Below are positions 1 through 8,900 of a DNA stretch of 16,996 bases, piece after piece. Both the position numbers and the translations under genes were made by a program. Position 1 is the first letter of the stretch; each line of letters starts with the position of its first letter. Under the pieces are notes generated by a model. The model was not told the origin of the DNA and made no database searches. It saw nothing but the letters and a program-made list of their open reading frames with translations. Source of the DNA: Isohypsibius dastychi (lineage: Eukaryota > Tardigrada > Eutardigrada > Parachela > Isohypsibiidae). The stretch is from the NCBI GenBank assembly GCA_034696485.1, contig JAQIWT010000630.1:1-16996 (forward strand). Direction: 5' to 3'.

Positions 1-767
1 TTCGCTTGTGGTGTTCATATCGGTTCGTATACAGGTTTGCATCATACGAACCGAGGGTTTGGTCGGCTATACCCTGTGCAAAGAGTGTGCTGAAAAATGA
101 TATGTCTACTTTCAGAATTTAACTTTAAAAATGATATAGATGACCACTTCGCTGGTTCAAGGGAGCAGAACGGGCTGAATATTTCTGGTCCTCAAAATTT
201 TATGGAAGCACTCTTTTCGTTATGACTTATGCTTCTTTATTTCTGCCCAGTCTCTCTTTAAATTAATGATCAGAATCGCTCGGGAACCACGTTTTTTGCT
301 CGAACTGAAAAGAAATCCGAGACAAAACTAGCCGCGCTTCAACTCGAAATGAATGCCCGGTCCACAAGCGGAGCTGCTGACCATCGGTCACTGACAGAGT
401 GGTTTGTCTCTACATAACAGTGCACTGCTAATTGATTGATGCCCATAAATCCTTCTTTTAGACAATCAAAATCAGCTTGATGCTATCCATCGACATTAGA
501 ATTATTTGGCTCTACTTCTTTTTCTTCCAAAGTTGATTACATTTTAGTGCGATCGAATCGCTCGACAATCGAGCCGTTCTACCGACGTCAGAATTATGTG
601 CCCGCATGTTGTGGTCAAATTTTACTGTCTAGCACGACAAGAAAATTCCATTAGTTTTCGAAGCGTTTTTGTATGCCCCGTTTTTTACTATCAAATTCAA
701 AAATTATACCATTCTGTAGAGATTTAAACGGTCTATTCAGTGATACAACATTCGATGAATTAAAATT
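1..767. other. Gene-poor left flank
   Basis: I find no recognisable gene here. One frame at about 286-417 stays open for some 45 codons on the plus strand, but it has no family resemblance and I do not call it. The only clear structure is the hairpin at 21-53. Confidence 0.6.
21..53. repeat. Perfect 10-bp inverted repeat (hairpin)
   Basis: The arms CGGTTCGTAT (21-30) and ATACGAACCG (44-53) are exact reverse complements separated by 13 nt. The structure could be a hairpin, a dyad binding site, or the inner part of an inverted-repeat element cut by the window edge. No neighbouring gene gives it a role. Confidence 0.7.
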
Positions 768-1867
768 TTGAGCCCCCGAAGTGCCGACTGGGCGGATGAA
801 CACCTTAATTCCCTTGACTTCTCATCATTTGCATCTCATATTTCTCCTGGAATAGATTCCAAAATTGAAACTAGTGAGTTTTTAAGGTATACGCAGCTGC
901 AGACCTGTTATTATTCTTCTGTCATTTTAGAGTCAGAGCAGGTGCTTGTGCAGACAAGAAAGCCTCGAAAGACAAATTCCGCAGTTTTCAATGCCGATTA
1001 TGAACTGATCCGTCCCACTGATTCCTTGATAGCGAAGGCAAAACTTTGGAAATCTTCGCAACGATTGCCACTCAAGTCAACAAAGAACTTAAGCTGACAA
1101 AAGGAAAGGAAAAAATATTGCGCTGATCGAATGCGAGAGTTGTTGAGAATTCATCGGGCCAAGCACTTCAAAGTTGATGGCACCGGCTCCAAAGCAGCAG
1201 ATATGCAGATTGAGGCTGAAAAACAGATGGCTGACTGGTTGGATGATATTGCGGAGTCACAGAATGAAGCGAAAATGTCGAATGCAGCGCAGAAAAATAA
1301 GGTCCAGGATGAGACGGTTTTCGAAAATCAGCTTCAGCAAGCAGAATAATATTGTGGAGTCACAGAATGAAGCAAAAATGTCGAATGCAGCCCAGAAAAA
1401 TAAGGTCCAGGATAAGACGGTTTTCGAAAATCAGCTTCAGCAAGCAGCTTCATTAACTTTGAGCCAAACTAGAGGAAAGAAGCGCAACAGCACTCCTAAA
1501 TGAGGAGATCCGCACGCCGAGCAAAGTGAGGACGAACTTTTCCGGTTGAATTCCCGAATGCGCTTCGATAGACTTTGTTACAGTTGAGCGAGAAGAGGCA
1601 GAACAACGTGGAGAAGTGACATTTGGTCCCAGAAAAAACACAAGAATTGCTGAGCATATCAAGACTCCATCTGCATCAAGTCCGACTTCCGGTTCAAAAA
1701 CGCCGATGAAATCAGCAAAGAATAAAATGTCGGAGAAATCCACTCCACGGAGACTCACTTTAGCTGCAGTGACCTCAATCAAAAAACAGGATCAGGGTGA
1801 TATAATTCAGAAAAGGGTCTCGGCTGAATCGGATAAATTCATTCGTTTTCTCGTTGGTGTTCAATGA
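768..1867 (+). pseudogene. Unrecognised broken coding region, convergent with the Harbinger transposase
   Basis: This stretch reads like decayed coding sequence, but I do not recognise the family. From 768 one frame runs to a TGA at 1095-1097. It continues in the same frame directly after it (KERKKYCADRMRELLRIHRA) to a TAA at 1347-1349, so a single nonsense change appears to split it. A 103-bp duplication then moves the reading into the next frame up to a TGA at about 1501. The third frame carries a Lys/Ser/Thr/Pro-rich basic tail (1616-1867), with an upstream TGA near 1550. The product is hydrophilic, Gln/Glu-rich in the middle and basic with many Ser/Thr-Pro dipeptides at the C-end, with no membrane segment. 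It meets the transposase tail-to-tail at about 1865. PIF/Harbinger elements usually carry a second, DNA-binding ORF, so this could be that accessory protein, but I see no Myb/SANT signature. A host gene fragment is equally possible. Confidence 0.4.
1246..1447. repeat. 103-bp tandem duplication (two copies)
   Basis: The block beginning ATATTG at 1246 is repeated at 1349 with only a few substitutions, ending GCTTCAGCAAGCAG in both copies (1344 and 1447). The period is 103 bp, which is not a multiple of three. The second copy therefore reads in a different frame from the first, and both encode the same peptide with the core ESQNEAKMSNAAQKNKVQD. The near-identity shows the duplication is recent. 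Confidence 0.9.
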
Positions 1868-2112
1868 GAAATATTCTTCGTGAGTTGGTGGAACGAAGTC
1901 AAAGTATGTTGTCGTATTGCTACCGTATAAACAAGTGCGCAAATTTGTCAAAATAGTTGCTACCGGTGAAAACATTCCGACTGGTTGGAGCAGAAGTTAC
2001 TTTGAATCTCCATCACGCAAAAACCTAAATAAACCAGTCGTCTTTCCACACGTCCATTCAACGGTAATTCACGGAAGAATCATTGTTTCATTCAATCTGG
2101 CTTCCGGGCTTC

Positions 2113-2173
2113 CTTCGAGCAACAATAACAATGTTTTTACAGAACATTAGAATAAATGGTCGTCTCACTTTAC
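2113..2173 (-). other. Predicted 61-bp GT-AG intron 2 of the transposase
   Basis: The donor GTAAAGTGAG follows NAVP plus one codon base. The acceptor CTCGAAG precedes the next exon. Splicing restores NAVPGSPEARLNETM, which has the conserved LNETM/FNxxMS block of the family. Without splicing the reading runs into unrelated sequence and a stop at 2088. Confidence 0.7.
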
Positions 2174-2444
2174 CTGGAACTGCATTTTTCACTGGAGGCA
2201 CAACGAAGAGAGTCCGTTTATAAGCCTCATCCCCATAAACCATGTACCGATCCCCCATATGTCTTCCAAATTTTTCTTTCAACGCCTGAATTCTTCCCAA
2301 TAGCTCAGACAACCAAACCATTTTTTAATTACAAATATTTCCACATACTGGTGAATCAAAAATCAACATGATTCCATTTCGGGCCGACAACTCCTGAATT
2401 TCTTGTAATTGAAGGCTTTCTTCTGCAGAATTTCACCAGTCGGT

Positions 2445-2511
2445 CTGAAAAATGCAAACTCAAAAATCCATAAATCTAAAAAATAAGTACAGAATTACAC
2501 GGCAAACTCAC
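2445..2511 (-). other. Predicted 67-bp GT-AG intron 1 of the transposase
   Basis: On the minus strand the sequence GTGAGT directly follows the codon start for Arg in DRIAR. A pyrimidine-rich TTTTTCAG precedes the continuation RPTGEI. Removing the 67 nt joins the conserved ARP motif in phase, which supports a real spliceosomal intron. Confidence 0.75.
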
Positions 2512-3139
2512 CGAGCTATACGATCAAGAGTTCCATCCAGAAATCCAGAACAATTCGGAAACGGGTTCCCTTTGGCGCGATTCCGTTCGACAGAATGGGC
2601 GAACGTTTCCTCTGTCAACCATGGTCTGTCGAAGGTCTGAAGGTCATGCCGAAAGTTCGTGTATTTTTGCTGGATTCCCCACGCAAAAATATGGTTTATC
2701 GCGGTTTTCTCTCTCTCGAATATTTTCACCAGATCGTGTTATCGGCCTTTTGCCGCAAGTCTCCGTAAAACGATGCAAATGGCTTCTGTACCCGGTACAC
2801 TGATTCCATTTTGCAGCACAATTCTCTTGGGGAAGCGCAGATTATCAGCTAACTTTGGAATGTCCTTCTTTTTGAAACAGAATTTCATCAAGGCAATCGC
2901 GAGCAGTGATATTACGAAGCTGGAACTGATGTCTTCCTTGATACTCTTTTGATCGATTTTGTGACAAAATAACATAAATAATATCATCAATGAATCCAGA
3001 AAACAAAGCATCTTGAAGAGAATCCATCGCGAAACAGAAAACAAATTTAAACCAGCTGCAAATCGCGTCCTCTGGTGTGACTCATCAAGTGTAGATTGAT
3101 TTGAGCCAAAAATAACCTACATCTCCAACCTCCTTTTCA

Positions 3140-3189
3140 AGAACCCGCTAAACTGCGTCCTCCCAATTGTTGTTCGATATGCGGGTTCT
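3140..3189. repeat. 9-bp inverted repeat upstream of the transposase
   Basis: AGAACCCGC at 3140-3148 is the exact reverse complement of GCGGGTTCT at 3181-3189, with a 32-nt spacer. It lies about 110 bp upstream of the transposase start. I could not show that it is a transposon end. Confidence 0.55.
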
Positions 3190-3619
3190 CTTGCTAGTCA
3201 AACAAATTCGACAAAGATTACGGTGGGTGATCCTCCAGCAATCTGGACTTTTCAGCTGGTTTTTTGTCCGTTGTTACAGACTTCACGCGTATGATATACA
3301 GGTATATGGGACCTGATACGACAACGGGAGTTCTAATGAACCTATTCATGCTCATATGGGTGTTCCGGAGGTTGATGACTATTTGTACCATTCGTGGATT
3401 TTCGGGAGGAGAGACAACGACCGAACTGGACCAGTCCTATTTCCATTATACAAGTACAGTGGCGATCGGTAACCAAAAGTACAGGGCTTGAGGGGGTGTG
3501 AACTGCGTGAACAGCGATCAAGGTGATTGGTCCATCCAAAGAAAGTGAATGGGTAATCTGTTGGAGGAGCAAGAAAGACCGTCATAGTGGTCATCTGCAG
3601 CAATGGCCAACACTTTTAG

Positions 3620-3691
3620 ACTCTGTCTGAAAATGTGTCTGACATATTTAAACTCTGTCTGAGAATGTGTCATACACATGTATACTCTGTC
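3620..3691. repeat. Imperfect ~32-bp tandem repeat
   Basis: The phrase ACTCTGTCTGAAAATGTGTC at 3620 recurs as ACTCTGTCTGAGAATGTGTC at 3652. A third start, ACTCTGTCCG, follows at about 3684. The period is roughly 32 bp with 2 to 2.5 copies. No function is apparent. Confidence 0.7.
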
Positions 3692-4552
3692 CGTAATTCG
3701 AGCTTGCCCTCCAAGTGTGGTAAGGATTGATAGCAAATCTAAGCCCTAGACGTTGTATAGATCATTGTCAATTTCAGTGACAGCTCGGATATTTTTTGTC
3801 GCGTAGGTTCCGATTCCTATACCATGCAGTGATTAACCGATGGGGGATTAACTTGCGATTTCCGCAATCACCGAGATTCATATCAGCCCATGTTTGCTGT
3901 ATCCATTGAGGAATTTTCTCCAACGTTGGATTTCACTGAATGACCAGCGGCAGTGTCCCATCTGTTTTGGGATGTTCGGGCTTTGAAAACAAGCGTGCAT
4001 CATCCTTGGCTAACGTAGCACATTTAGGCTATAGCCACGTGTTGAGAGAACTTCTGCATGCCTTTCATACTCGTGAGTGCGACTACACAAACTAGAAATC
4101 TGACGGTCCAAAAACTGAAAATCTACTTAACCCGTGAGTAACTTTTTTTTCACCGCGTCTCTTTTTCTCGAGACAATCTGCGTTCAGCTTTTGAAGCATT
4201 ACGTTTTTCATGACAAATGTCTTGAATTTGAATGAAGCACCAAAAACATACAACACTCTCGTAAACCCAAACATTGTCAAAAACCTGTTTCCGCGGCCAC
4301 TTGTCTCTCACTTTCGGTTCTACGCTGCCCATGGTCTACTGAAGGATCAAAGCAGCTTGTGTAGCTGATTGTTCGATAGTCAAAAGCACGACGAACAAAT
4401 TTGAATGTCTTTTGGACCACATTTTGAATTTTTCATCTTTTGCCGTTCAGAAAATCACAAAAATTCACTGTGAGCTACTGGTTCTGGTTTTAGTGTGATT
4501 TCACGCACGTCAAGGCGACTTATACTCAAATAAAATGGCAGCTGTTGAGAGA

Positions 4553-5201
4553 ACCATGGCTAGACGGTAAAGTGCATAGCCGCATTATTAAAGAAGAGAC
4601 GTGTTCTGAGTTCTAACGTTGTTTGGAAAATTTTATTTTTGTTTGACCTTGTTGATTCCAACTGAAAAACAATCATGTTCTGAAATTAATTTGACCCTGT
4701 GTCACGTTACTAAACCGGGAGTGGAATCCGGAAAGGTCCATCACGGACCTGGATGGAAAGGTCAGGGATGGAGAAGGGAAAGGAGAAAGTTCCGAGATAA
4801 CTTTAATGTAGCTCCAGCGAATGATACTAAACTGCGAGTGAAGCTCGCTTAAATAGTGAAAATGAATTATGGACGCGGGCGATGGAAAAGCCCGACGCGC
4901 ACTTAAAGTGCGCGTTATGCTAGCGAACTGGCACAAAGACAATGGAAAAGAAAGAAATAATAACTGTAGGCTAAAACATTAAATAGAAAAGTCCGGGTTC
5001 GAGTTCACAATAACAGATTAATCAAATATGAAATAGCACCACGTGACACCTGTCGACGTTTATGCATTGAAAATATAAGGAAGGTATGTAGTAAAGATGT
5101 CAAGTTCGCGTTCTGCGCGAAATGGCCCTTTCCGATGATCTATCCGCATTCCCGTCTCTTCTCTAATAATGCGGCTATACACATTATCGTCTAGCCATGG
5201 T
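4553..5201. mobile_element. 649-bp nonautonomous element with 49-bp terminal inverted repeats
   Basis: The left end (4553-4601) and the reverse complement of the right end (5153-5201) match at 45 of 49 positions by eye. Both start ACCATGGCTAGACG and share the core ATAGCCGCATTATTA. The interior has no convincing coding region but contains a cluster of hairpins at 4834-4915. I could not find a clear target-site duplication: the left flank ends TTGAGAGA and the right flank begins AGTTGTTC. The superfamily is therefore unassigned. A long-TIR MITE or internally deleted DNA transposon is the simplest reading. Confidence 0.8.
4834..4915. repeat. Three adjacent hairpins inside the 649-bp element
   Basis: GCGAG/CTCGC (4834-4838 with 4844-4848), CGGGC/GCCCG (4876-4880 with 4890-4894) and a perfect 10-bp palindrome ACGCGCACTT-A-AAGTGCGCGT (4895-4915) lie within about 80 bp. 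The clustering in the middle of a TIR element suggests folded RNA or DNA structure, but no family match is offered. Confidence 0.65.
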
Positions 5202-5545
5202 AGTTGTTCAGGTAGGCGTTGGTATCAAGAACATGGAGAATCACATCGAGATAGAGAATTTGAAAAATTAAATAATCTCCGAACCGATCTTGATTATTTC
5301 CCGACAAAGGTGGCCCCGCAGCTGCTCATAGTCGAAGAAAAATTCTGAGGAGTTTTCAGTGATAGTTTGGGTAGGCCAGATGCGGTGTGCATCTTACTAG
5401 CCTCGGAAATCCACCTTGTGAATTTCAGCCATTTTATGGAGTTTTTGCCTTTCCTTTAGCAGTCTATCTTTGCAGTATGGCATCCCTGAACGTTTTCCTG
5501 AGCTCAATAGTCAGGCGAAGCCTTTGGAAACACCTGAAGTGGCCA

Positions 5546-5690
5546 GATTTCTGGAATTCACGCTTCTAAACGCGAGGAGTCTGAGAAAAATTATTCCATC
5601 TACTGATGCAGATATTTGCTGGAAAGGATATTCTGTTTATCACCGAAACTTGGCTTCTACCTGATGATTCGAGTCCGTCCACGATAAGCT
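5546..5690 (+). pseudogene. LINE endonuclease, N-terminal fragment
   Basis: The fragment reads FTLLNARSLRKII, the usual start of an apurinic/apyrimidinic-like LINE endonuclease. After a frameshift near 5597 it continues as GKDILFITETWLLPDDSSPS. The Glu of ITETWL (about 5645) is the catalytic metal-binding residue of this family, and the nicking endonuclease would prime target-site reverse transcription. The reading stops where the MITE begins at about 5699 and resumes after 6177. Confidence 0.8.
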
Positions 5691-5829
5691 GGGGTGGTAC
5701 CACCAGCTAAACATCACACCTCTGACAATATATTCGGAATCAGCGTGCTTTTGTGATCCAGAAAACATCATCCTTTTGGTATCTTATGGACTTTCGGCGG
5801 AAGTCACTTATGCTAGGGGGTTCGATCAA

Positions 5830-5937
5830 CCGAGTTGAGACCCGAGTTAAGACCAGAGTTGAGACTCGAGTTAACATCCTAGTTCAGACTCGAGTTAAGA
5901 CCCGAGTTAAGACCCGAGTTAAGACCCGAGTTAAGAG
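5830..5937. repeat. 12-bp tandem array, about nine copies
   Basis: Variants of CCCGAGTTAAGA repeat head-to-tail. The last four copies are near identical and the first five more diverged. In one plus-strand frame they read as TRVK/TRVE tetrapeptides, but this sits inside a MITE and is unlikely to be translated. Confidence 0.9.
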
Positions 5938-5942
5938 CCGAT

Positions 5943-5987
5943 GCGGGGGCTCCGCCCCCGCAGCCCCCAGACGAGGGGCTTCGCCCC
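5943..5987. repeat. GC-rich double hairpin
   Basis: GCGGGGGC-TCC-GCCCCCGC (5943-5961) forms a perfect 8-bp stem with a 3-nt loop. GGGGC-TTC-GCCCC (5975-5987) forms a second. A G/C-rich tail continues to about 6050. The base composition is sharply unlike the surrounding DNA. Confidence 0.85.
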
Positions 5988-6189
5988 CCGAGCCCCACAA
6001 CCACCGAAACCCCCGGCCCGCACGAAAGTGGTTCTGGAACCTAAACCCCCGCTGTTTCACCAGTTAACCTGACTTCCGCCGGAAGTGGATAAGACACCAA
6101 AATAGGAACGTTTTCTGGATCAGAAAAATATGCTAAATCTGAATCCATCATCAGGGGTCCGAAAATTAGCTGGTGGTAAAACCCTATAT

Positions 6190-6790
6190 AACCCCGTCCA
6201 CCATCTCAGCGGATTTCGATATTACCAAAAAGATCGCGGGTAGCGGAGGTGTATAATTGGCTGCGGTGAGGAAGAACCCTTCAGTCAGAAGAAGGTTCTA
6301 TCCGGAAATCGATGACTTGGAACTGTTGTGGCTCGAATTTCATGGCGTAGATGGCAATATGCTCGTCAGATTAATTTAATTTCCATCTAATGATCCTGAA
6401 ATCTCTGAAAAAATTGCAATCAGTCCTTCGATCTTCTCCAGCTGAATTACGCAGGAGCATCATGTTACTCGGAGTTTTCAACTGCCCTGCTGTATATTGA
6501 GAATTCAAACCCCCATCCCTGTTGGCACCTCATTATGTATCGGAAAAACTGTTGAAAATTATTTCTGAATTTCGCTTGGCACAAAAAGTGAACGAGAAGA
6601 CGATGCTGAAGCAGAACGGCTCGGGAAATCTACTCGATCTGATTTGGACGTCTGAACCTCATTTGGTGCGGAATATTGGAACGTCATCAAATACTTCTGA
6701 CACTTGTGTTGTGATTATCTTGCCGTCAGCTTTCGATTTCATCTGTGGAATCCTGTTGTGCCATCTGCGGAGAAGGACCGTGGGAAAATA
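6190..6790 (+). pseudogene. LINE endonuclease, C-terminal fragment
   Basis: After the MITE the LINE reading resumes with YYQKDRG and a degraded RGGGV-like motif near 6215-6260. It continues to ELLWLEFHGVDGN (about 6317), LLGVFNCP (about 6466; the family has LGDFN, so the Asp appears lost) and GNLLDLIWTSEPHLVRN (about 6620-6675). The closing SDH motif reads SDT near 6700. Several frames are needed, so this is decayed. The match is to the exo-endonuclease-phosphatase fold of LINE ORF2 proteins. Confidence 0.7.
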
Positions 6791-7530
6791 ATACCGGATT
6801 ATGCACTGAAATTTCATGACATGCTGAAAGTTGCAGATTTTGAGCTAATAAGGATGTGCTTTTCCTGGAAGATGCGTGGAAAATCGTGGAATCAACAATA
6901 CTGAATTGCGCTGATCGAACTTCTCGTCTTCTTCTCATTCTTCAAAGGAACCTGATGCGCCCACCACTTTCTCGCGAGGCCAGAAAAGCTATGAAAAACG
7001 TCAAAGAGCGTTGAAGTCATACAAATAATCGGGATGCTCAAAAGACCGGAACAATTATCGGATTGCTATGAAAAAAGCTGCGTTTGAGATTAAAAATACC
7101 ACTGGGAACAAATTGACAAAATCGCATCTGATCCAGCTGACAAAAATCTGCAGACATTTAGGAAGTACGTCAAGCTGGGAAAGAATTTCTGTGGAATGCC
7201 CCAATTGAAATATTTGGTCGTTTCCACGTCAGCCCTGTGGGAAAAGCGGAATCATTAAACAACTATTTCATCTCGGTTTTTGCGGAGAAAAAACCAACTC
7301 GGCGCTTATTTTACCAGTGACTTCATCGGCCAGTGTTTCTCTGATTCTCTGTTAATGGATTTTTTCAGCGGATTCCGACTGGTAGGAGCAGTGGTAACTA
7401 TTTGTTTACAAATGGAATAATCCGTGCCGGTGGATATGTTATGGCCACAATCTTGACGAAATTTCTCAACGTTTGTCTGGAAAGTGGTTGATATCATCCC
7501 GATTCCGAAATCTTGTGATCGATCATTGAA
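6791..7530 (+). pseudogene. LINE ORF2 linker between endonuclease and RT
   Basis: Short coding-like pieces in shifting frames match the usual inter-domain region of LINE ORF2. They are FHDM...VADFELIR near 6810-6850, a basic RPPLSREARKAMKNVKER stretch near 6957-7012, and KAESLNNYFISVFAEKKP near 7245-7295. The last is the characteristic NxFxSVF segment before RT. Function is not separable from the rest of the element. Confidence 0.6.
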
Positions 7531-8225
7531 GTAGGATTTATCGGCCTATTGCTATGCTTCCCTCTGTCTCCAAGATCTTCGAACGTTTGGTTTATCACGA
7601 ATTGTTATCGAAGGTCAGCTCCAAACTCAGCAAACATCAGTTATACTTCAGGAAGCGATATTCCACTGAAATTTGGCTCACTATTATTATGGAGAAAATT
7701 TTCCGCTGCGTGAATGATTCCAGCCAGATAGACGCGATCGCCCTTGATGCTGCCAATGCGTTTGATAAAGTACCTCATCATACACTTAGCAAAAAAATGC
7801 AGAATATGGATATCCTTAACCATCAGGTAAATTTCATTGCAAATTGTTTGGACAACAGGTAACAGCGGGTGGTTTTTGATCGAGTCGGCACTTCGTTGAA
7901 ATCTGTGTCTTCCGGTGTGCCGCATGAGAGCGTACTGGGGCCTCTCTTGTTCCTGATATTCGTGAATGACATGTCCGATAGCGTGAAATCACCCTCGACC
8001 TTTTCGCAGATGACTCATTCTTGCACCGAGAAATCAAGAGCTTGGAAGACGTCAAACTTTTGTAAGAAGACATCGAATCTGTCGCGGCCTGGTCTGCTTT
8101 AAACGAACTGCTCTTCTACGCAGAAAAATCGGAAATAATTTCATTCACGACCAATCATCGACCGATCTTGGGTCTTTATCAACTGAGTGGCCGGCAAATC
8201 TAAAAGACGAACGCGATCAAGTACC
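7531..8225 (+). pseudogene. LINE reverse transcriptase domain, disrupted
   Basis: This is an RNA-templated DNA polymerase domain. It reads RPIAMLPSVSKIFERLVY, then ALDAANAFDKVPHHTL with the first catalytic Asp. An in-frame TAA at 7860-7862 sits where the family normally has Gln. RVVFDRVG and SGVPHESVLGPLLFLIFVND follow. A 1-2 nt frameshift near 8000 precedes the catalytic FADD box at 8003-8014, then LHREIKSLEDVKLL, a TAA near 8060, and SALNELLFYAEKSEIISF. The PQGS motif reads PHES. Motif order and spacing are those of a normal LINE RT, so decay is by point changes and small indels. Confidence 0.85.
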
Positions 8226-8840
8226 TGGTGATGAAGTTGGACTCAAAATTGACTATGTCCGATCAGGTTGACAACGTGACTCAGAAAGTGCGGGAAATGT
8301 TAGGAGCGAACCGGTTCCTCTTCGGTCACCGCCAACAAGCAGCTGAGCTTAGAGGCCTTCAAAGCAATCGTACTTCCGGTGGTCAACTATTGTGCGCCAG
8401 TCTGGATTCCTTGGCGGAAAACCTGTTTGGTGAAGTTAGACAGGATCCACCACGGAATCGAGGAAGATCTCGGCATCCAGGACAGGAGCGACGAGGACGG
8501 ATTCAAGTTCACAAGAATTCTATCCTGTGAAAAACTGGAAGAGAATTGTCGTCTGCTTTTGTTTTTCAAAATCGCCAAAGGCTTGTATCCGGGGAGTTGC
8601 GAGTTAATCGAACAAATGGACGTCAGAACAGAAGGACCCAAAACGAGAGGAGCTGCAAGAGCAGGAAATCACCCGCTGCTGCTCAAGTCTACAAATGTTC
8701 CCCTAAAGAAACTCCAGAACGTATCTTTTAGAAACAGCTTTGTTGAGAACACTTAAGATTTGGAACTCATTGCCTATTTTGAAAACTAACCTTAGATCCC
8801 TCGCTACATTTAAATCATTTCTTTTTCGGAAATTCTTCTG
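8226..8840 (+). pseudogene. LINE ORF2 C-terminal region
   Basis: The thumb and C-terminal part includes YLVMKLDSKLTMSDQVDNV (about 8220), then VNYCAPVWIPW (about 8380), IHHGIEEDL and KLEENCRLLLFFKIAKGLYPG. It ends RNSFVENT, shifts one frame at about 8750, and finishes IWNSLPILK...TFKSFLFRKFF with TGA at 8838-8840. This closing block is typical of CR1/Jockey-group ORF2. The longest undamaged run is 8379-8756. Confidence 0.8.
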
Positions 8841-8900
8841 ATTCCCCTATTGCACTTGATGCGTTAAATTGCCTACGCAATTTTGAAGCTTGAATGAATG

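Larger units (their letters stand above)
1775..3027 (-). pseudogene. PIF/Harbinger (HARBI1-like) DDE transposase, two introns, inactivated
   Basis: This is a DDE_Tnp_4-type transposase/nuclease of the PIF/Harbinger superfamily. Exon 1 (3027-2512) starts MDSLQDALF and has the family N-terminal pattern. It continues through FKKKDIPKL, a LRRLA segment and PFPNCSGFLDGT, which contains the first catalytic Asp. Exon 2 (2444-2174) carries ARPTGEI, an NGIMLIFDSPVCGN segment and YMVYGDEAY. Exon 3 (from 2112) has ARLNETM, TVEWTCGKTTGLFRF with the catalytic Glu, LLQPVG, NLRTCLYG and YFDFVPPTHEEYF. Damage: a 1-nt frameshift near 2885; in-frame TAA at 2739-2741; a frameshift near 2405; TAA at 2325-2327; TGA at 2069-2071; and TAA at 1997-1999. 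The expected Arg-His-Asp with the second catalytic Asp reads Ile-Cys-Asn. The reading continues to 1775, but conserved sequence ends near 1865. Family matches are from memory of conserved motifs, not a search. Confidence 0.85.
3045..4552. other. Gene-poor interval
   Basis: I see no recognisable gene in this stretch. A minus-strand reading at 4332-4150 (MGSVEPKVRDKWPRKQ at its start) and the overlapping frame at 4280-4092 look mildly protein-like: hydrophilic and Lys/Arg/Glu-rich. I cannot place them in a family. Short repeats at 3620-3691 are listed separately. Confidence 0.5.
5699..6177. mobile_element. 479-bp palindromic MITE inserted in the LINE endonuclease
   Basis: The two ends are long imperfect inverted repeats of about 110-125 bp. 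Both outer ends read ACCACCAGCTAA. Further in they share TGATCCAGAAAAC and then CGGCGGAAGTCA when the right arm is reverse-complemented. The middle holds a 12-bp tandem array and a GC-rich hairpin block. LINE endonuclease sequence continues on both sides, so this is a nested insertion younger than the LINE. No clear target-site duplication is visible, so the superfamily is unknown. A related arm may lie near 14530. Confidence 0.8.
5470..8900 (+). mobile_element. Degenerate CR1/Jockey-type LINE (non-LTR retrotransposon)
   Basis: An ordered set of LINE ORF2 landmarks runs along the plus strand: endonuclease start (LNARSLR), endonuclease core (FITETWLLPDD), endonuclease end (LLDLIWTSEP), reverse transcriptase with FADD, and the LINE C-terminal block (IWNSLPILK...TFKSFLFRKFF) ending in TGA at 8838-8840. 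Many frameshifts and stops break it. A MITE at 5699-6177 interrupts the endonuclease. The 5' end is not defined and ORF1 is not recognised. The 3' end is placed near 8900, after a short hairpin (AAATTGCCTACGCAATTT) and a TTGAATGAATGG stretch. The clade call rests on motif style only. Confidence 0.85.

Noticed and set aside
1453-1782. 109-codon minus-strand open frame opposite the 768-1867 region
   Set aside because: It is the complement of a low-complexity basic coding-like tail. It is hydrophobic by mirror composition and has no family motif.
3140-3189. 9-bp inverted repeat as a Harbinger terminal repeat
   Set aside because: Both arms lie on the same side of the transposase and no partner was found left of 768, so it is only a local hairpin.
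4985-5010. GGTTCGAGTTC resembling a tRNA T-loop
   Set aside because: The flanking bases do not form a T stem, no matching D arm, anticodon arm or acceptor stem was found, and it lies inside a TIR element.
5753-6067. 104-codon reading through the TRVK repeats
   Set aside because: It is an in-frame artefact of a 12-bp tandem array inside a MITE, with a GC-rich hairpin block and no domain.
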